From Verpa conica (Eukaryota > Ascomycota > Pezizomycetes > Pezizales > Morchellaceae): a stretch of 64,000 nucleotides of DNA. Of this stretch, positions 24,101-33,847 are shown one piece after another. The position numbers and the translations under genes are program-made. Location of the stretch: contig JAUFSD010000014.1 in NCBI GenBank assembly GCA_033030425.1, positions 186,001-250,000 of the forward strand, given 5' to 3'. The notes beneath the pieces are model-generated. The model did not search any database. It was given only the letters and a program-made list of their open reading frames with translations, and had not been told where the DNA came from. Numbering within the stretch: the stretch's first letter is position 1; each line of letters begins with the position of its first letter.

Positions 24101-25450
24101 TTGTTAACTGTTAGTGCCGTTGCCGTGACTTTGGCTTGATCTAGCGTGTACAGGCGGCTTTGTTCGTCTAGGGTTACCTTTCCTTGGACTACTCCGTCCT
24201 TTATTATGCGTATTTCTTTTCCTTTTCCTTCCATCGTGAAGCCTTTCTCAGCTAACCTTCTCCAGGATATAAGATTAGTACTGCCCAGTTTGGGTACGTG
24301 GAGTACTTTGGTTAGTACTATTGGCATTATGGATCCTTCAATGCGAGCCGTGCTATTTCCAGAAATTGGAATATTGTGTCCTGCCGCATTGACCATCCCT
24401 GTTTGCACCGATACTGGTCCAAAGGTCCTACCTGACATATGGTCGGTAGCTCCTGTATCGAAGATCCACTGATCCTGTCTTCCAGTGGTTGTTGTGAGGC
24501 AGTGATTATTCTGTTTGGTGACCATTAGGGGGTCGGCAGGTCTTTCCCAGTTCATGTTTGTCCATTCGTCGGCGTATTCCGGTGCACTTATCTTGGGAGA
24601 GAATTCGGGGTATTCGGTGTCGATGAAGCACTGATCTATGAAGGAAACGTATGGCGTAGTGGTGACCCAGCATGCTACTGTTATTTCGCTTACGTTGGCT
24701 GAGTTTTGCTTGGCTTCTTTCTTTGCCTTTTTCTTCTTATTGCACTCCTTCGTGGTATGATTTTTGTAATAGTCCCCATTTTTCTTGCAGAAACCACATT
24801 CTTTGGTAGGATCCCTACTCGGTGGTTTTCCTCCCGCCGGTTTTTGGCCATTCTTGACGTTGAACGATCCTGCATCCGGTCCTGAGATTTCCCGATTTTG
24901 GGCAATGGCCATGAGTTTGTCGTGTATTTCAGCGAACGTGATGGACTCTTTGCTGAGAACATTTTCGACTACGTTTACAAGGCTCTCGTGTCTGAGGGTT
25001 TGTAGTAGGAAGTTCTTTTTGGACATGTTGGACTTGGTCATGTTCTTTAGATGCCAGGCAAAGTCGTCCGCGTCGTCCTTCTGGGCTCCCGCACACTGTT
25101 GAACAACTGTTCGCCATATGTTGGCAAAGGTGGTAAGGTGATCTTTGAGCGAAGTCTCGGGTGAGTACTGTAAACTCGTGAGGTTGGCAAAAGTCATGAA
25201 GAGTGTGGTGACTGTTTGGAGATCAAACTGTTCCTCCAGTGCCTTCCACAATACTGCGGGGTTCCCATCTTGGGGGATTACGTCTTTGACTTCCTCGTCA
25301 ATGTTGTTAAGGATGAAGGATACTGCCCAATTGGTCTTATCTTCCCACTTCCGGTATGCCTTTTTATAGGCTTTTTGTTTTGCTGAATGTTCCGCCGCGG
25401 TTGCTTCGGAGGTGGAGTCATATTCTCCTGGATCGGTTGGTTCTTTGGCC

Positions 25451-25455
25451 GTGCC
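25451..25455. other. target-site duplication GTGCC (left)
   Basis: GTGCC is repeated exactly at 25881–25885 on the other side of the inserted LTR. Confidence 0.9.
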
Positions 25456-25880
25456 TGTCAAGAACAACAAATCATCAGTTCTCACTCGGTCACAAATTGT
25501 CACTCGACCACCAGTCAGCCTTGCCCGTTTCATATCAGTTTCATGTCTAGTCTCATTTATGTTTCATGTATGGGATGACGTGGCCTGCCACGTCATCAGG
25601 ATCTCCTTAGTTTCATATCACGTATCATGTTCTTGTTTTCATGTAGTCTGACACGCTACGCGTGTCAGCCCCTTCCCTTTCATGTTTCGGCCATACTATA
25701 AGTATCGAGCCATTTCCCCAGTTCTTAGTCTTAGCTCTCTATCCTTCAACTTGTATTTACTACCAAGTACCTACTCTAGTTCCAGTCTTCCCAGTCTTCT
25801 AGTCCATGTGTCCTTAGCGTCCCAGCTCTTTAGACATCACCTGCTGTCCCCACTAGAGCAAGGGCTTGTGTATTTTTACA
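25456..25880 (+). mobile_element. solo LTR inserted in copia gag
   Basis: A 425-bp insertion starting TGTCAAGAAC and ending ATTTTTACA, so with TGT…ACA ends, flanked by the 5-bp duplication GTGCC. There is no internal coding region, so it is a solo LTR left by LTR–LTR recombination. It is unrelated to the copia LTR. A TATA-like ctataag near 25696 on the plus strand suggests plus orientation. Two palindromes lie in the probable U3: 25576–25595 (TGACGTGG stem) and 25648–25668 (CTGACACGC stem). A Ty3/gypsy origin is likely from the end sequence but is inference. Confidence 0.85.
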
Positions 25881-26105
25881 GTGCCTTTGACGAGATCGAT
25901 CGTTCGGTAGTATTTGAGTGCGACTTCGGCTTCGAACCTCCATTTGCGGTAATTATCTTTGCCAGTGAGTTTTTTGGCAAGAGTTGGAATACGGCTGGGG
26001 TTGCTTTCGTTGTCGGACATCGTTTCGAAGTGTTTTCAAACGGTATGGATCAAAGAGGTGTTGTTGTTGCTTATTGTTTGTGCGTAGTGGAAGCTTTTTA
26101 CCGAG

Positions 26106-26119
26106 CCGGGCTCATAACC
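26106..26119 (-). other. copia primer-binding site for half initiator tRNA-Met
   Basis: Directly inside the 5' LTR the element strand reads GGTTATGAGCCC. Its complement GGGCTCATAACC is the anticodon-loop region of eukaryotic initiator tRNA-Met. This means priming by a tRNA fragment cut in the anticodon loop, as known for Drosophila copia and Ty5, rather than by the tRNA 3' end. Confidence 0.8.
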
Positions 26120-26444
26120 TGAAAAACAATAGGCTAAGTGTATAACAAAGATAGATATAACTAAAGAACAAACTTGATTGATACCTAAGAAAAGACGCAG
26201 GGAAAGCCTGCTTATATAGTTACAAATATGCTTAACGTAGAAAATATCCCGTACCCAAAATATAAAATAAAAGCCCTTCCGTTACCATACAATTCTTCCG
26301 ATGCTCGGATAGAATTTCCTTCCGTCGGTTATACTATTCCTCCGCCTGGTTACCCTACCGGACCATCCGGGGTTCTATTCCTCCGGTGTTGCCACACCCC
26401 TTATTCGCCACACTTAACTTCACAGAGTGTCACTCATTCCAACA
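26120..26444 (-). repeat. copia 5' LTR
   Basis: A 325-bp direct repeat of 20846–21170, followed by the target duplication ATAGT at 26445–26449. Confidence 0.95.
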
Positions 26445-26449
26445 ATAGT

Positions 26450-27770
26450 CATATCCTGTTGGGCAAATCATCGGACGAACTTAACCCCCAGTAGGAATGA
26501 CCATCTTCATTTCAAGCGAAGGGTACGAGCGGTCACACTCAATTCCTCAGTCAAGTTCTTTAGGTGTCCTGGGGGTTACTTTCGATACGCTTGCGCGACT
26601 CATTTATACAACGAATGGGGTGTTAGGCTCCCGCAACAAACTACTCTAACTCTTAGAGATAGCTGTAGGGTGGCTGTAGCTAGATATCACCAAACTTCTG
26701 GTGAATCGAATTTACCTTCTAGAAGCTCAATTGTCGAAGAAGATGAAAATAGAGGTAACGGTAGCTTTTCTAGTATTCTAAGTAGGAGTAGCCTTCTTTG
26801 AGTATTGATTCGTAGTAGTTATCTCTTTGAACTATGTGTTTTGCTTATTATTCGTTCATCTGTTCTCTACACGTCTATTGGTAGGTAGTAATCTAGGAAA
26901 CTTCTACGATAAAGAATAGTAAAGCTTATGGAACACAACTACCACTTGATGATATAACCCGAAATAAAGAATGTAGAAGGTTGTGTTTTCAATTATCTTA
27001 ATCGTTCTTGTAGGGGTCAAGTTTACACTAGAACCTGTGGCTGGAGTTGTTTCTAACGTGAAAATGATATTATTACTAAAATTTGCTTTCGGCAAACATC
27101 TTCTCTTCAGTGCAAGTACTGAAAAATCTAAGTATCTGGAGAATGGATATACACTTGGTGTATTGTGTGGCAAGGGCATGCTTCTGAGAATAATAACTAG
27201 GATTGTTCAATAAAGAGTGGACTTGTAGATTCAAAGTGATAGTATTATACGTTATCAAATCTACCCGAACATTTAGATTGCACCTAAGTAAATCTCCCAC
27301 AAAAACCCCCACCCCAAAAGCTTGACACAAACAGTTACACTAAGCTTATAGCCACTATATCCCTTGGGAATTCCATAAATAAAATTATCTTTCTTATAAC
27401 TATTGTGGTTGTGGAGTAAAACTTGCCTAAAAACACTTTTGCATACAAAATGTGGTCGCAACGCAAATGTTCGGGTAGTTTTGCTAACGTATAATATATC
27501 ACACCAGCACATCAGCTTTGGTAAGACATGTATTCGAGTTTGTAGGTTAAACTGCTGATGCGTGGTAATGGTGGGGCCAATTTTTGGTGAGAAATACAGG
27601 CACGAGCCACCGCCTGTCATCAGTTTAGCCCGTGCATCCGAATACAGAGTACTGTAAAAAGATCAAGATATGTGAGAATCAAGGTTTAGGATTTTTTATT
27701 CGGACCCAACTTAGCAACACAACGCCGTCGCAAGGTTGCCAGTATACCAATAGAAACAAGACTTTAATCA
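26450..27770. other. intergenic stretch right of the copia element
   Basis: An ORF-like piece at about 26490–26801 has no recognisable domain and is not called. The rest is AT-rich without supported genes; its right end is the 3' flank of the aprataxin gene. Confidence 0.4.
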
Positions 27771-28707
27771 TTACTCTTTTTTCCACGCTTCAAACTCTAT
27801 TTCCAGATGCTCCTTGAGTTTCACAAACGACCTCTTGAAGTTCCTATTGCACCTCCAGCACACAAAGTCTCGAGCCAGCTGTTCTTTTCTTGTCTCGCGG
27901 CTTTGTCTGTGGTTCCTCTCACTCTCGCTTAATGGCAATTCCGATAACTCTACGAAGAAGGGTGTATTAAACGAGTCTGATCTTAGTTAGCATACAGAGA
28001 AAGTAGGTGAGAGTGCTTCAAGAGTGTAAAGGGTAGTTACTATAGTGAATTGCTTTTTTCAAAGAAGCCGAGTGATTATCTCTTGATATTACATGAATGT
28101 GGAGATGATTCATGCTTGGTCCTGCATGGAATCCAACTTTAACCTCACGTTCCCAATCCCGTCCTTTGGGCTCCTCCCCCTCGATAATCTCCCCCATTTC
28201 TCGCCTCTGCTCGTATTCCTCACGTCTTTTGTCCGCTTCAGAAAACTTTCCAAAACGGCGTTTGAGGTCCTTGACAACGAGTGCCTTCAGCCTTTCAGCC
28301 TCCTTAGTCATTTCGGCAAGGAATGCCTCATCCTCAAATGCGTCGAATGGGTTCATTATACTCTTTTGTGGATCTCGCGGTAGTAGGAGCGTGTGGACAC
28401 TGGCTTTAGGGAAGAGGTCCCTGATAAAGACGCATTGATTATTGTGGTCTATAACAGTGGCTGGAGGGAAAGCCTCAGGTTTGTCTAGGTACGCTCCGAG
28501 GCCATCTTTACCTATAAAGCTAGGGGGGTATTTAAACTTCTTTTCAGGAGGGGGCCTGTTCATTAATGCGGTAACTTCTCGGGTTAGTAGAATTATCATA
28601 GGTTTTAGAACTAGGTAGAACTAACACGCGTTTGAAGTGGAAGGAGCATTGCTAGACTCTGCTTCATCATCGGGAGTTTTACGCTTCTCCAGGGGCTTTG
28701 AGGCCAT
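27771..28707 (-). CDS. HNT3: aprataxin-like DNA 5'-adenylate hydrolase
   Basis: A 266-residue protein from three exons: 28628–28707, 28041–28555 and 27771–27976, with introns of 72 and 64 nt. It removes AMP from the 5' end of abortive DNA ligation products (direct reversal, nuclear). The first exon encodes a basic start (MASKPLEKRK). The HIT domain has the active-site motif MNHLHIHVIS. The last exon gives the aprataxin-type C2HE zinc finger: CWRCN, then LKEHLEIEFEAW. The second intron interrupts HYNSFNTPF, a conserved block, and splicing restores it exactly, whereas reading through would end the protein before the zinc finger. The first intron's donor (gtgtta) is weak; starting inside exon 2 would lose only the basic leader. 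No FHA domain is present, as in yeast Hnt3. Divergent from the FAD–Rieske gene. Confidence 0.9.
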
Positions 28708-29608
28708 GTTTGTTTTAGCTCGACCTACTGTATCTTGCCTTTCTTTAACTATGGGCTAGTTAGTTAATTGTACTCCTACGGTGCCTAGCCAAGTGAGCGC
28801 TTACAGTGACACGTGTTTGAGAGACTAATTTCTGTATGATATATTCCAGAGCTGTTGACATGAGGTTGGGTTTGGCGTCGCGACCCCTAGAGCTTGTAAG
28901 ACACATGGGTCTTGGCATCTGCATGCGTGGAGCCTCATGATGTCACATCATACAAGGTCACTCATGACGGCTACAAGATGTCTGCACTGGATCCTTATTC
29001 TTATACAGATCAAACTCCCTTTCATCTATTAAAGCAATTGATTGGTGGCTGGAACCCTCGGGGGCATATGCCTAGAACGAGTTACTTGATGTGAGGACAG
29101 CGGATACAGAACTTACAGTCTAATATTTATGACAACAACCCATCCTGAATAAAACGAGGTAAGGCTACCAATGATATATTAAGTATTAAGTCGAGGTACT
29201 GAGGGCTCGGAATTATAAAAGCGATAGGCAGTTTAGGCAGTTTCCCCGGACGCGGTATTAAAAACCCTAGTGATGTCATTATACAGTCATATCGTGAGCA
29301 CATATCACTACGAGTCTATTTCTTCCTAAAGACCATAGCCCTCAATTGGCCCGGAGGTGCTGTTATCAGCTTTCGGACAAAACCTCCGCGCTCGGACATG
29401 TGGCGTTTACATCGACTCCACGATGGTCAACGTCACTATTTCCTCAACAGCGGAGATCTCAGCATTGCAATGTACAGCACACAGCCCTAGTTCTATTAGA
29501 AACAATAGTTATGATGAGTTCATGATATTATCTCTACACATAAGCAGGTATAACACCCGAAACAGCACCTCTTCGTTGGCATACAACTCTCCCTTGTAAA
29601 GATATGAC
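28708..29608. promoter_or_regulatory. divergent intergenic region HNT3 / FAD–Rieske gene
   Basis: About 900 bp between two divergent start codons, presumably holding both promoters. No regulatory site or extra gene can be named. Confidence 0.4.
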
Positions 29609-31638
29609 ATGATGTTTTCCCTTCCTCGCACATCTACTTTGAATAGATTCAAAATCTACCGTACTCTCGTGGCATTAAGGACTTCACCCAGGGTGACATT
29701 CCTCAACTTGTCTTACCCCATCTCTCAAACCTCAAGAGGATTCGCAAAGGCCGCAATGGACCCAAATCATACAGCGCTCAAGGATAACTACGGTATGGAT
29801 TATACGTCTGGCTACAAAGAGCCAGTATGGATTTCTACCGAGCCATACAGCAACTATCCTTCGTTTCCAAAACTTAACAAAGATCTTAGTACGGATATTG
29901 TTATCGTTGGCGCCGGAATTACAGGCATCAGTGCTGCATACGAGTGTGTGAAGAGGGGAATGTCGACTACACTTATTGATGCACGCGGGGTTCTTTCTGG
30001 TGAGACTGGGAGGACATCAGGGCATCTTAGCAGTGCAATAGATGATAATTACTATGAATTGATCAAAAGTAGGTCTTGAATGTTATAACTAGAAGGTATA
30101 TTCTAATTATGTTTGTCTGTTATAGCATTCGGCGAAGACGGTGCAAGGAAGGCCTTCGAATCCCACCAGTTTGCACTCGAATATATTGGCGAAGTTGCAG
30201 CAAAGGAAGGCATAGAATGCGAGTACCGGAATCTTCCTGGTTACACGATTGTCCAAGTCCCCGATACCGACCCCTCATACACAAAAAAGAACGATCTTCC
30301 GAAGGAATATGAGGCCTGTAAGAAGCTCGGAATCAATGTTACATATGAAGAGAAAGGCCGTATTGGTGATGCGTATAACGGTGCTATCCTAAATTTCCCT
30401 AAGCAGGCAACCTTCCACCCCACAAAGTAAGTCATATTCGGGTCGCTATTTTGCCTCAAGGGTGCTAATAAAGGTTAAATGTAGGTATCTTAACGGAATT
30501 CTGAAGACTTTAACCTCCAAGCATAAAGGCTTATTCCAGGCCTACTCTCATACCCGTATGCAAACCCACAAAGATAATGGTAGCAGCGTTACAGTCTCTA
30601 CCGAAGGCGGTCACAAGATTGAAGCTAAACACATGATCATGGCCACCAATGTCCCTCTGAGTAAGTACCATATGGTCAACACCACGACTAATTAAACCAC
30701 TAACGAAACATCAATCCAGACATGATCGAAGTCATTGACAAAGAAGCCTACTATCGTACCTACTGCATCGCCATGCGTGCCCCCAAAGGCGCATTCGAAG
30801 ATGTTTTAATCTACGACAACGGGGACCCATACGTCTACGTGAAAAAGACCAAACATCCTGATCCAAACTACGAATATGTCATTATCGGCGGCGAAGACCA
30901 CAAAGTCGGCCAAGAGACCACCGACGGCTACGAAAAACACTACGAAAATCTCGCCGCATGGGCACGCGCCCATTTTCCGTTCGTCGAGGACACAGAATTC
31001 AAATGGTCCGGCCAGATCATCGAGCCAAACGACTACATGGCATACACTGGCCACAACACTGGATCTGATAAGAACGTTTACATCAACACCGGCGACTCGG
31101 GGCACGGTCTTACCCATGGTGTCATTGCGGGGAAACTCCTCACGGACTTGATACAGGGTGTCAAGAACCCTTGGGCTGAGCTTTATGATCCATCTAGGAA
31201 ACCTAAACCAAGGACCGTTACAGAAATGATTAGCGAGAATGTTAACCAGAATCTACAATATAAAAGATATGTCGCAACAGACGTGTCTGACATTGAAGAG
31301 ATTCCGAAATGCTCGGGCGCGGTTATGCATGGAGGTCTGACGAAGCTTGGCAAGCCGATTGCAGTGTATAAAGATGGTGAAGGGAATGTTAAAAAATTCT
31401 CTGCTATATGTCCGCATTTGCATGGAGTCGTTGCTTGGAACGCTACGGAAAAGAGTTGGGATTGTCCTGGTATGTATTAATCGGGTCGTATATGTTTGTA
31501 ATCTAACTAACTGGGTCTGTAGTACACGGAAGTAGGTTTGACGGGCTTACCGGAAAGTGTGTCATGGGGCCGGCAAACAGAGGACTTGCAGCTGAGAACA
31601 AGGCTGGGGAGGAGGCCCAGAGCGGAACCTCTGGGTAG
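29609..31638 (+). CDS. FAD-dependent oxidoreductase with C-terminal Rieske domain
   Basis: A 600-residue protein from five exons: 29609–30068, 30126–30426, 30485–30660, 30720–31469 and 31523–31638. All four introns are 53–59 nt. The first 45 residues are rich in Arg/Ser/Thr without acidic residues, like a mitochondrial presequence. A DAO-type FAD domain follows, with the dinucleotide motif VIVGAGITGIS and the second FAD contact GETGRTSGHLSS. Near the C-terminus of the FAD domain is NTGDSGHGLTHG. The last 100 residues form a Rieske [2Fe-2S] domain: ligands Cys and His in ICPHLHG, and the second Cys and His in DCPVHGSRF, whose codons are split by intron 4. This domain pairing is widespread in bacteria and fungi; the substrate is unknown. 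A methionine at about residue 50 could give a cytosolic isoform. Confidence 0.9.
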
Positions 31639-33847
31639 ATTTATTAAGGTCTTGGCTGATGTAACGTGCATTATAACCTAACGGCACTTGCTGACCTTGA
31701 GCAATTTGGTACTATCATTTGGTTAGATACTCTTTATAAGAAGCATAATATATAGCTTGGAGCCAGCAAATTCCTTAGCCCTATTAAAGTCTTATGGTCC
31801 CTCATCTAAATTATTATTGGGTGGGAAAAATACCCGCACATTTTCGCAACACAAATAAGTAAAATCAACAAAGCATGGAATAAAGGCTTGATGAAACGAG
31901 GAAAATAAACAAAGATAATTTGATATTTATTCTAGAATTAGCTAGCCCTAATAGTCCTCTGGACTATTGTTGTGATAAAAACTCCGGAATCTAGCATTTC
32001 AAAATAATGAGTGATTGCACCGCAAACCCTTATCAGCATACCCTGAAACTTTAGCTTATAATTAAGGAGATCGATATAGCACTTCTGTTATACACGTTTA
32101 ATTATACTTAAATTATACTCAATAGGCTAGGTGCCCTTTCTTACCAACGCCTTACAAAGCCAAAGTACGAGAGCCCCCTCAACACACCTCAAAAGGACAA
32201 AGCTTTCTGTATCTTTCAGGTGAAGATGGCCTACCGGTATACCGGGAAGCCTAGTCGCACTTATTCTGGGACAAGTGAGAAACGGTCCGCGGTTCAGCCC
32301 CTGGGAGACACTTTTTTGTTTTTAATTTTAAATGTCCGGGTATTTTTGCTCATCGAGAATATGATGTCAATAGGGGAAATTCCCCACCATAAATAAAATC
32401 TCTTAGGGGCTGGATTGTAGCTCGTTTTTTGTAATACACAGGCTTTCTCCGAAACCTTTGTGCTTTGCTCTAAGGGACAAAAACACCTAGTCATACGTAT
32501 ATGTGAGCATGGCATAAATGTGCACCACATGTACACACAACAGCAGTAGATGACAGTATGATAATTAAACTAAAGTAGCAGACTATATCACTAACAACAA
32601 GGCACCCAGTCATCACGCCTAAAATATCGACTTTGGGTATACATAATAAAATAGAGGCTTATGCGGTTTAACGACAAAACCTTACTAACCTGCTTTGCGG
32701 AGGGACTCGTGGCATAATGAGTCTGGTACACTGACTATTTGGTTATTCTATCGAGACTGGCGAATCTTTGATTTCCTTGCGCTACTTAATCCTAACCCCC
32801 CCCCCCTTTAGCAATCACGTACAAGGGATCCTTTTCCGAGGGAGGGAGTATGTAGCGGCGGGCAGGAGAATAATAGCTCTATTGATGTTATATAGGCTAT
32901 TCTTTCTCTGGTTTTCTCTCTGCTGTTGGTGTATTTTATTTGCGCCATGCTTACTTGTATGTATAGTCGGGTTTTTTTTGTCCCCTGTGATATTTTTAGG
33001 GGTGTAAGTGCTCTATTACCGGTGTATCTCAATCTCTAGCCTTATACTAGATTTCGTTTAATCATCTGTCCCCATAAAGACTTAAACACTCTACCCATCC
33101 TGGGCTTACCACTTTCATCCTCACAGATTGTAGTGTTACGTAACTTCTAAATAAATATTACAAGCCTTAGGCTACAATGGGTTGAAACTTATGTGCGGTG
33201 CGAGTACCTTAGCCCTAGGACTCCATGTACTTATGAATAATCATCATCATCATAATGGGTTGAAACATTTAGTTCACAGAATATCACTCGCATGTGACCT
33301 TATTAGGATTGCAGAAAAATAGAAAGCACGATAATCTATTCCCGCCCTAGGGGCATACTCCTACTCCTATATATCCTCCCATATCGGGCCGTGGTCGGCC
33401 CGCTGTGGGAGGTCTCGCTGAAATGATAAGGTGAAGATCCGGGCTATTTAGGAAGATCTACAGCAGGGATATGAAGTAAAAGGTGCTGAATCGATTGTCT
33501 AAAAGAGATAGAGAGATATGACGATATATGCTCCAGGAAAGAGAAACCCTAAACCCTTATATGGGCTCAAACATAGCAAAATAGAGATACACGTGACTCA
33601 GATATGAAACAGTACGTCGGCTATCCTTATTAGGAAGCATCTACAATAGGATACTAATCAACTACTACCCATCCCTTTTAGTACCAATTGTAATATCTAC
33701 ATATGATTGCCAAGACATTCCAAGAAAAGAATAGATGATCATTTCCTTAATACCACATCGCACACCTCGACACAGATCCTGACGCTAGGACCGCAAGATT
33801 CTTATGTTGAATTGCTATAGCTACATCTAAGGACTACATCCGCTACA
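31639..33847. other. intergenic stretch
   Basis: No gene supported in 2.2 kb. A GC-richer segment at about 33370–33480 and a CCCTAAACCC-containing stretch near 33548 were inspected, but no matching repeat ends were found. Confidence 0.4.

Larger units (their letters stand above)
21160..26020 (-). pseudogene. copia gag-pol polyprotein, interrupted in gag
   Basis: The Gag start is the ATG at 26020. The frame runs to about 25881, is broken by a 425-bp solo LTR plus its 5-bp duplication, and resumes at 25455 to the stop at 21160. Before the break Gag shows a copia-type start (LTGKDNYRKW). After it come a zinc knuckle (CGFCKKN…KEC, near 24745–24805), protease DTGATDHM (near 24460), the HHCC integrase finger, and integrase core acidic residues in HSDLSG, RTDNGGEY and NGVAERFNR (about 24000–23590). 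A poly-Ser/acidic linker follows (about 23120–23190), then reverse transcriptase with FVDD instead of the usual YVDD (near 22125) and RNase H with SSTEAEY (near 21500). The frame on both sides is compatible, and no other stop or frameshift was seen. The insertion brings in stops, so only fragments could be made. Confidence 0.9.
20846..26444 (-). mobile_element. Ty1/copia LTR retrotransposon, full length with nested insertion
   Basis: A 5.6-kb element read on the minus strand, with 325-bp LTRs at 26120–26444 (5') and 20846–21170 (3'). Both begin TGTTGG and end TTTTCA in element orientation. A 5-bp target duplication ATAGT flanks it. The domain order gag, zinc knuckle, protease, integrase, reverse transcriptase, RNase H is that of Ty1/copia (Pseudoviridae). 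The LTRs differ at five positions, all transitions (about 98.5% identity by eye), so insertion was fairly recent. The pol region is open throughout, but gag is split by a solo LTR at 25456–25880, so this copy should no longer make an intact polyprotein. Confidence 0.95.

Noticed and set aside
25456..25533. ATG at 25533 as the true start of the copia polyprotein
   Set aside because: It lies inside the inserted solo LTR; the real Gag start with a copia-type N-terminus is at 26020.
25455..25884. Interpretation of the gag interruption as a GC–AG intron
   Set aside because: The frame would join, but the donor is poor, and exact GTGCC duplications with TGT…ACA ends explain the sequence better as a solo LTR insertion.
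26490..26801. ORF-like stretch right of the copia element
   Set aside because: Open for about 300 nt, but no domain, no paired exon and no codon-level support.
27977..28040. Truncated aprataxin lacking its zinc finger
   Set aside because: A 64-nt intron leads into an exon coding the complete C2HE finger.
33370..33640. GC-richer segment inspected as a possible solo LTR
   Set aside because: No TG…CA ends with a flanking duplication could be found.
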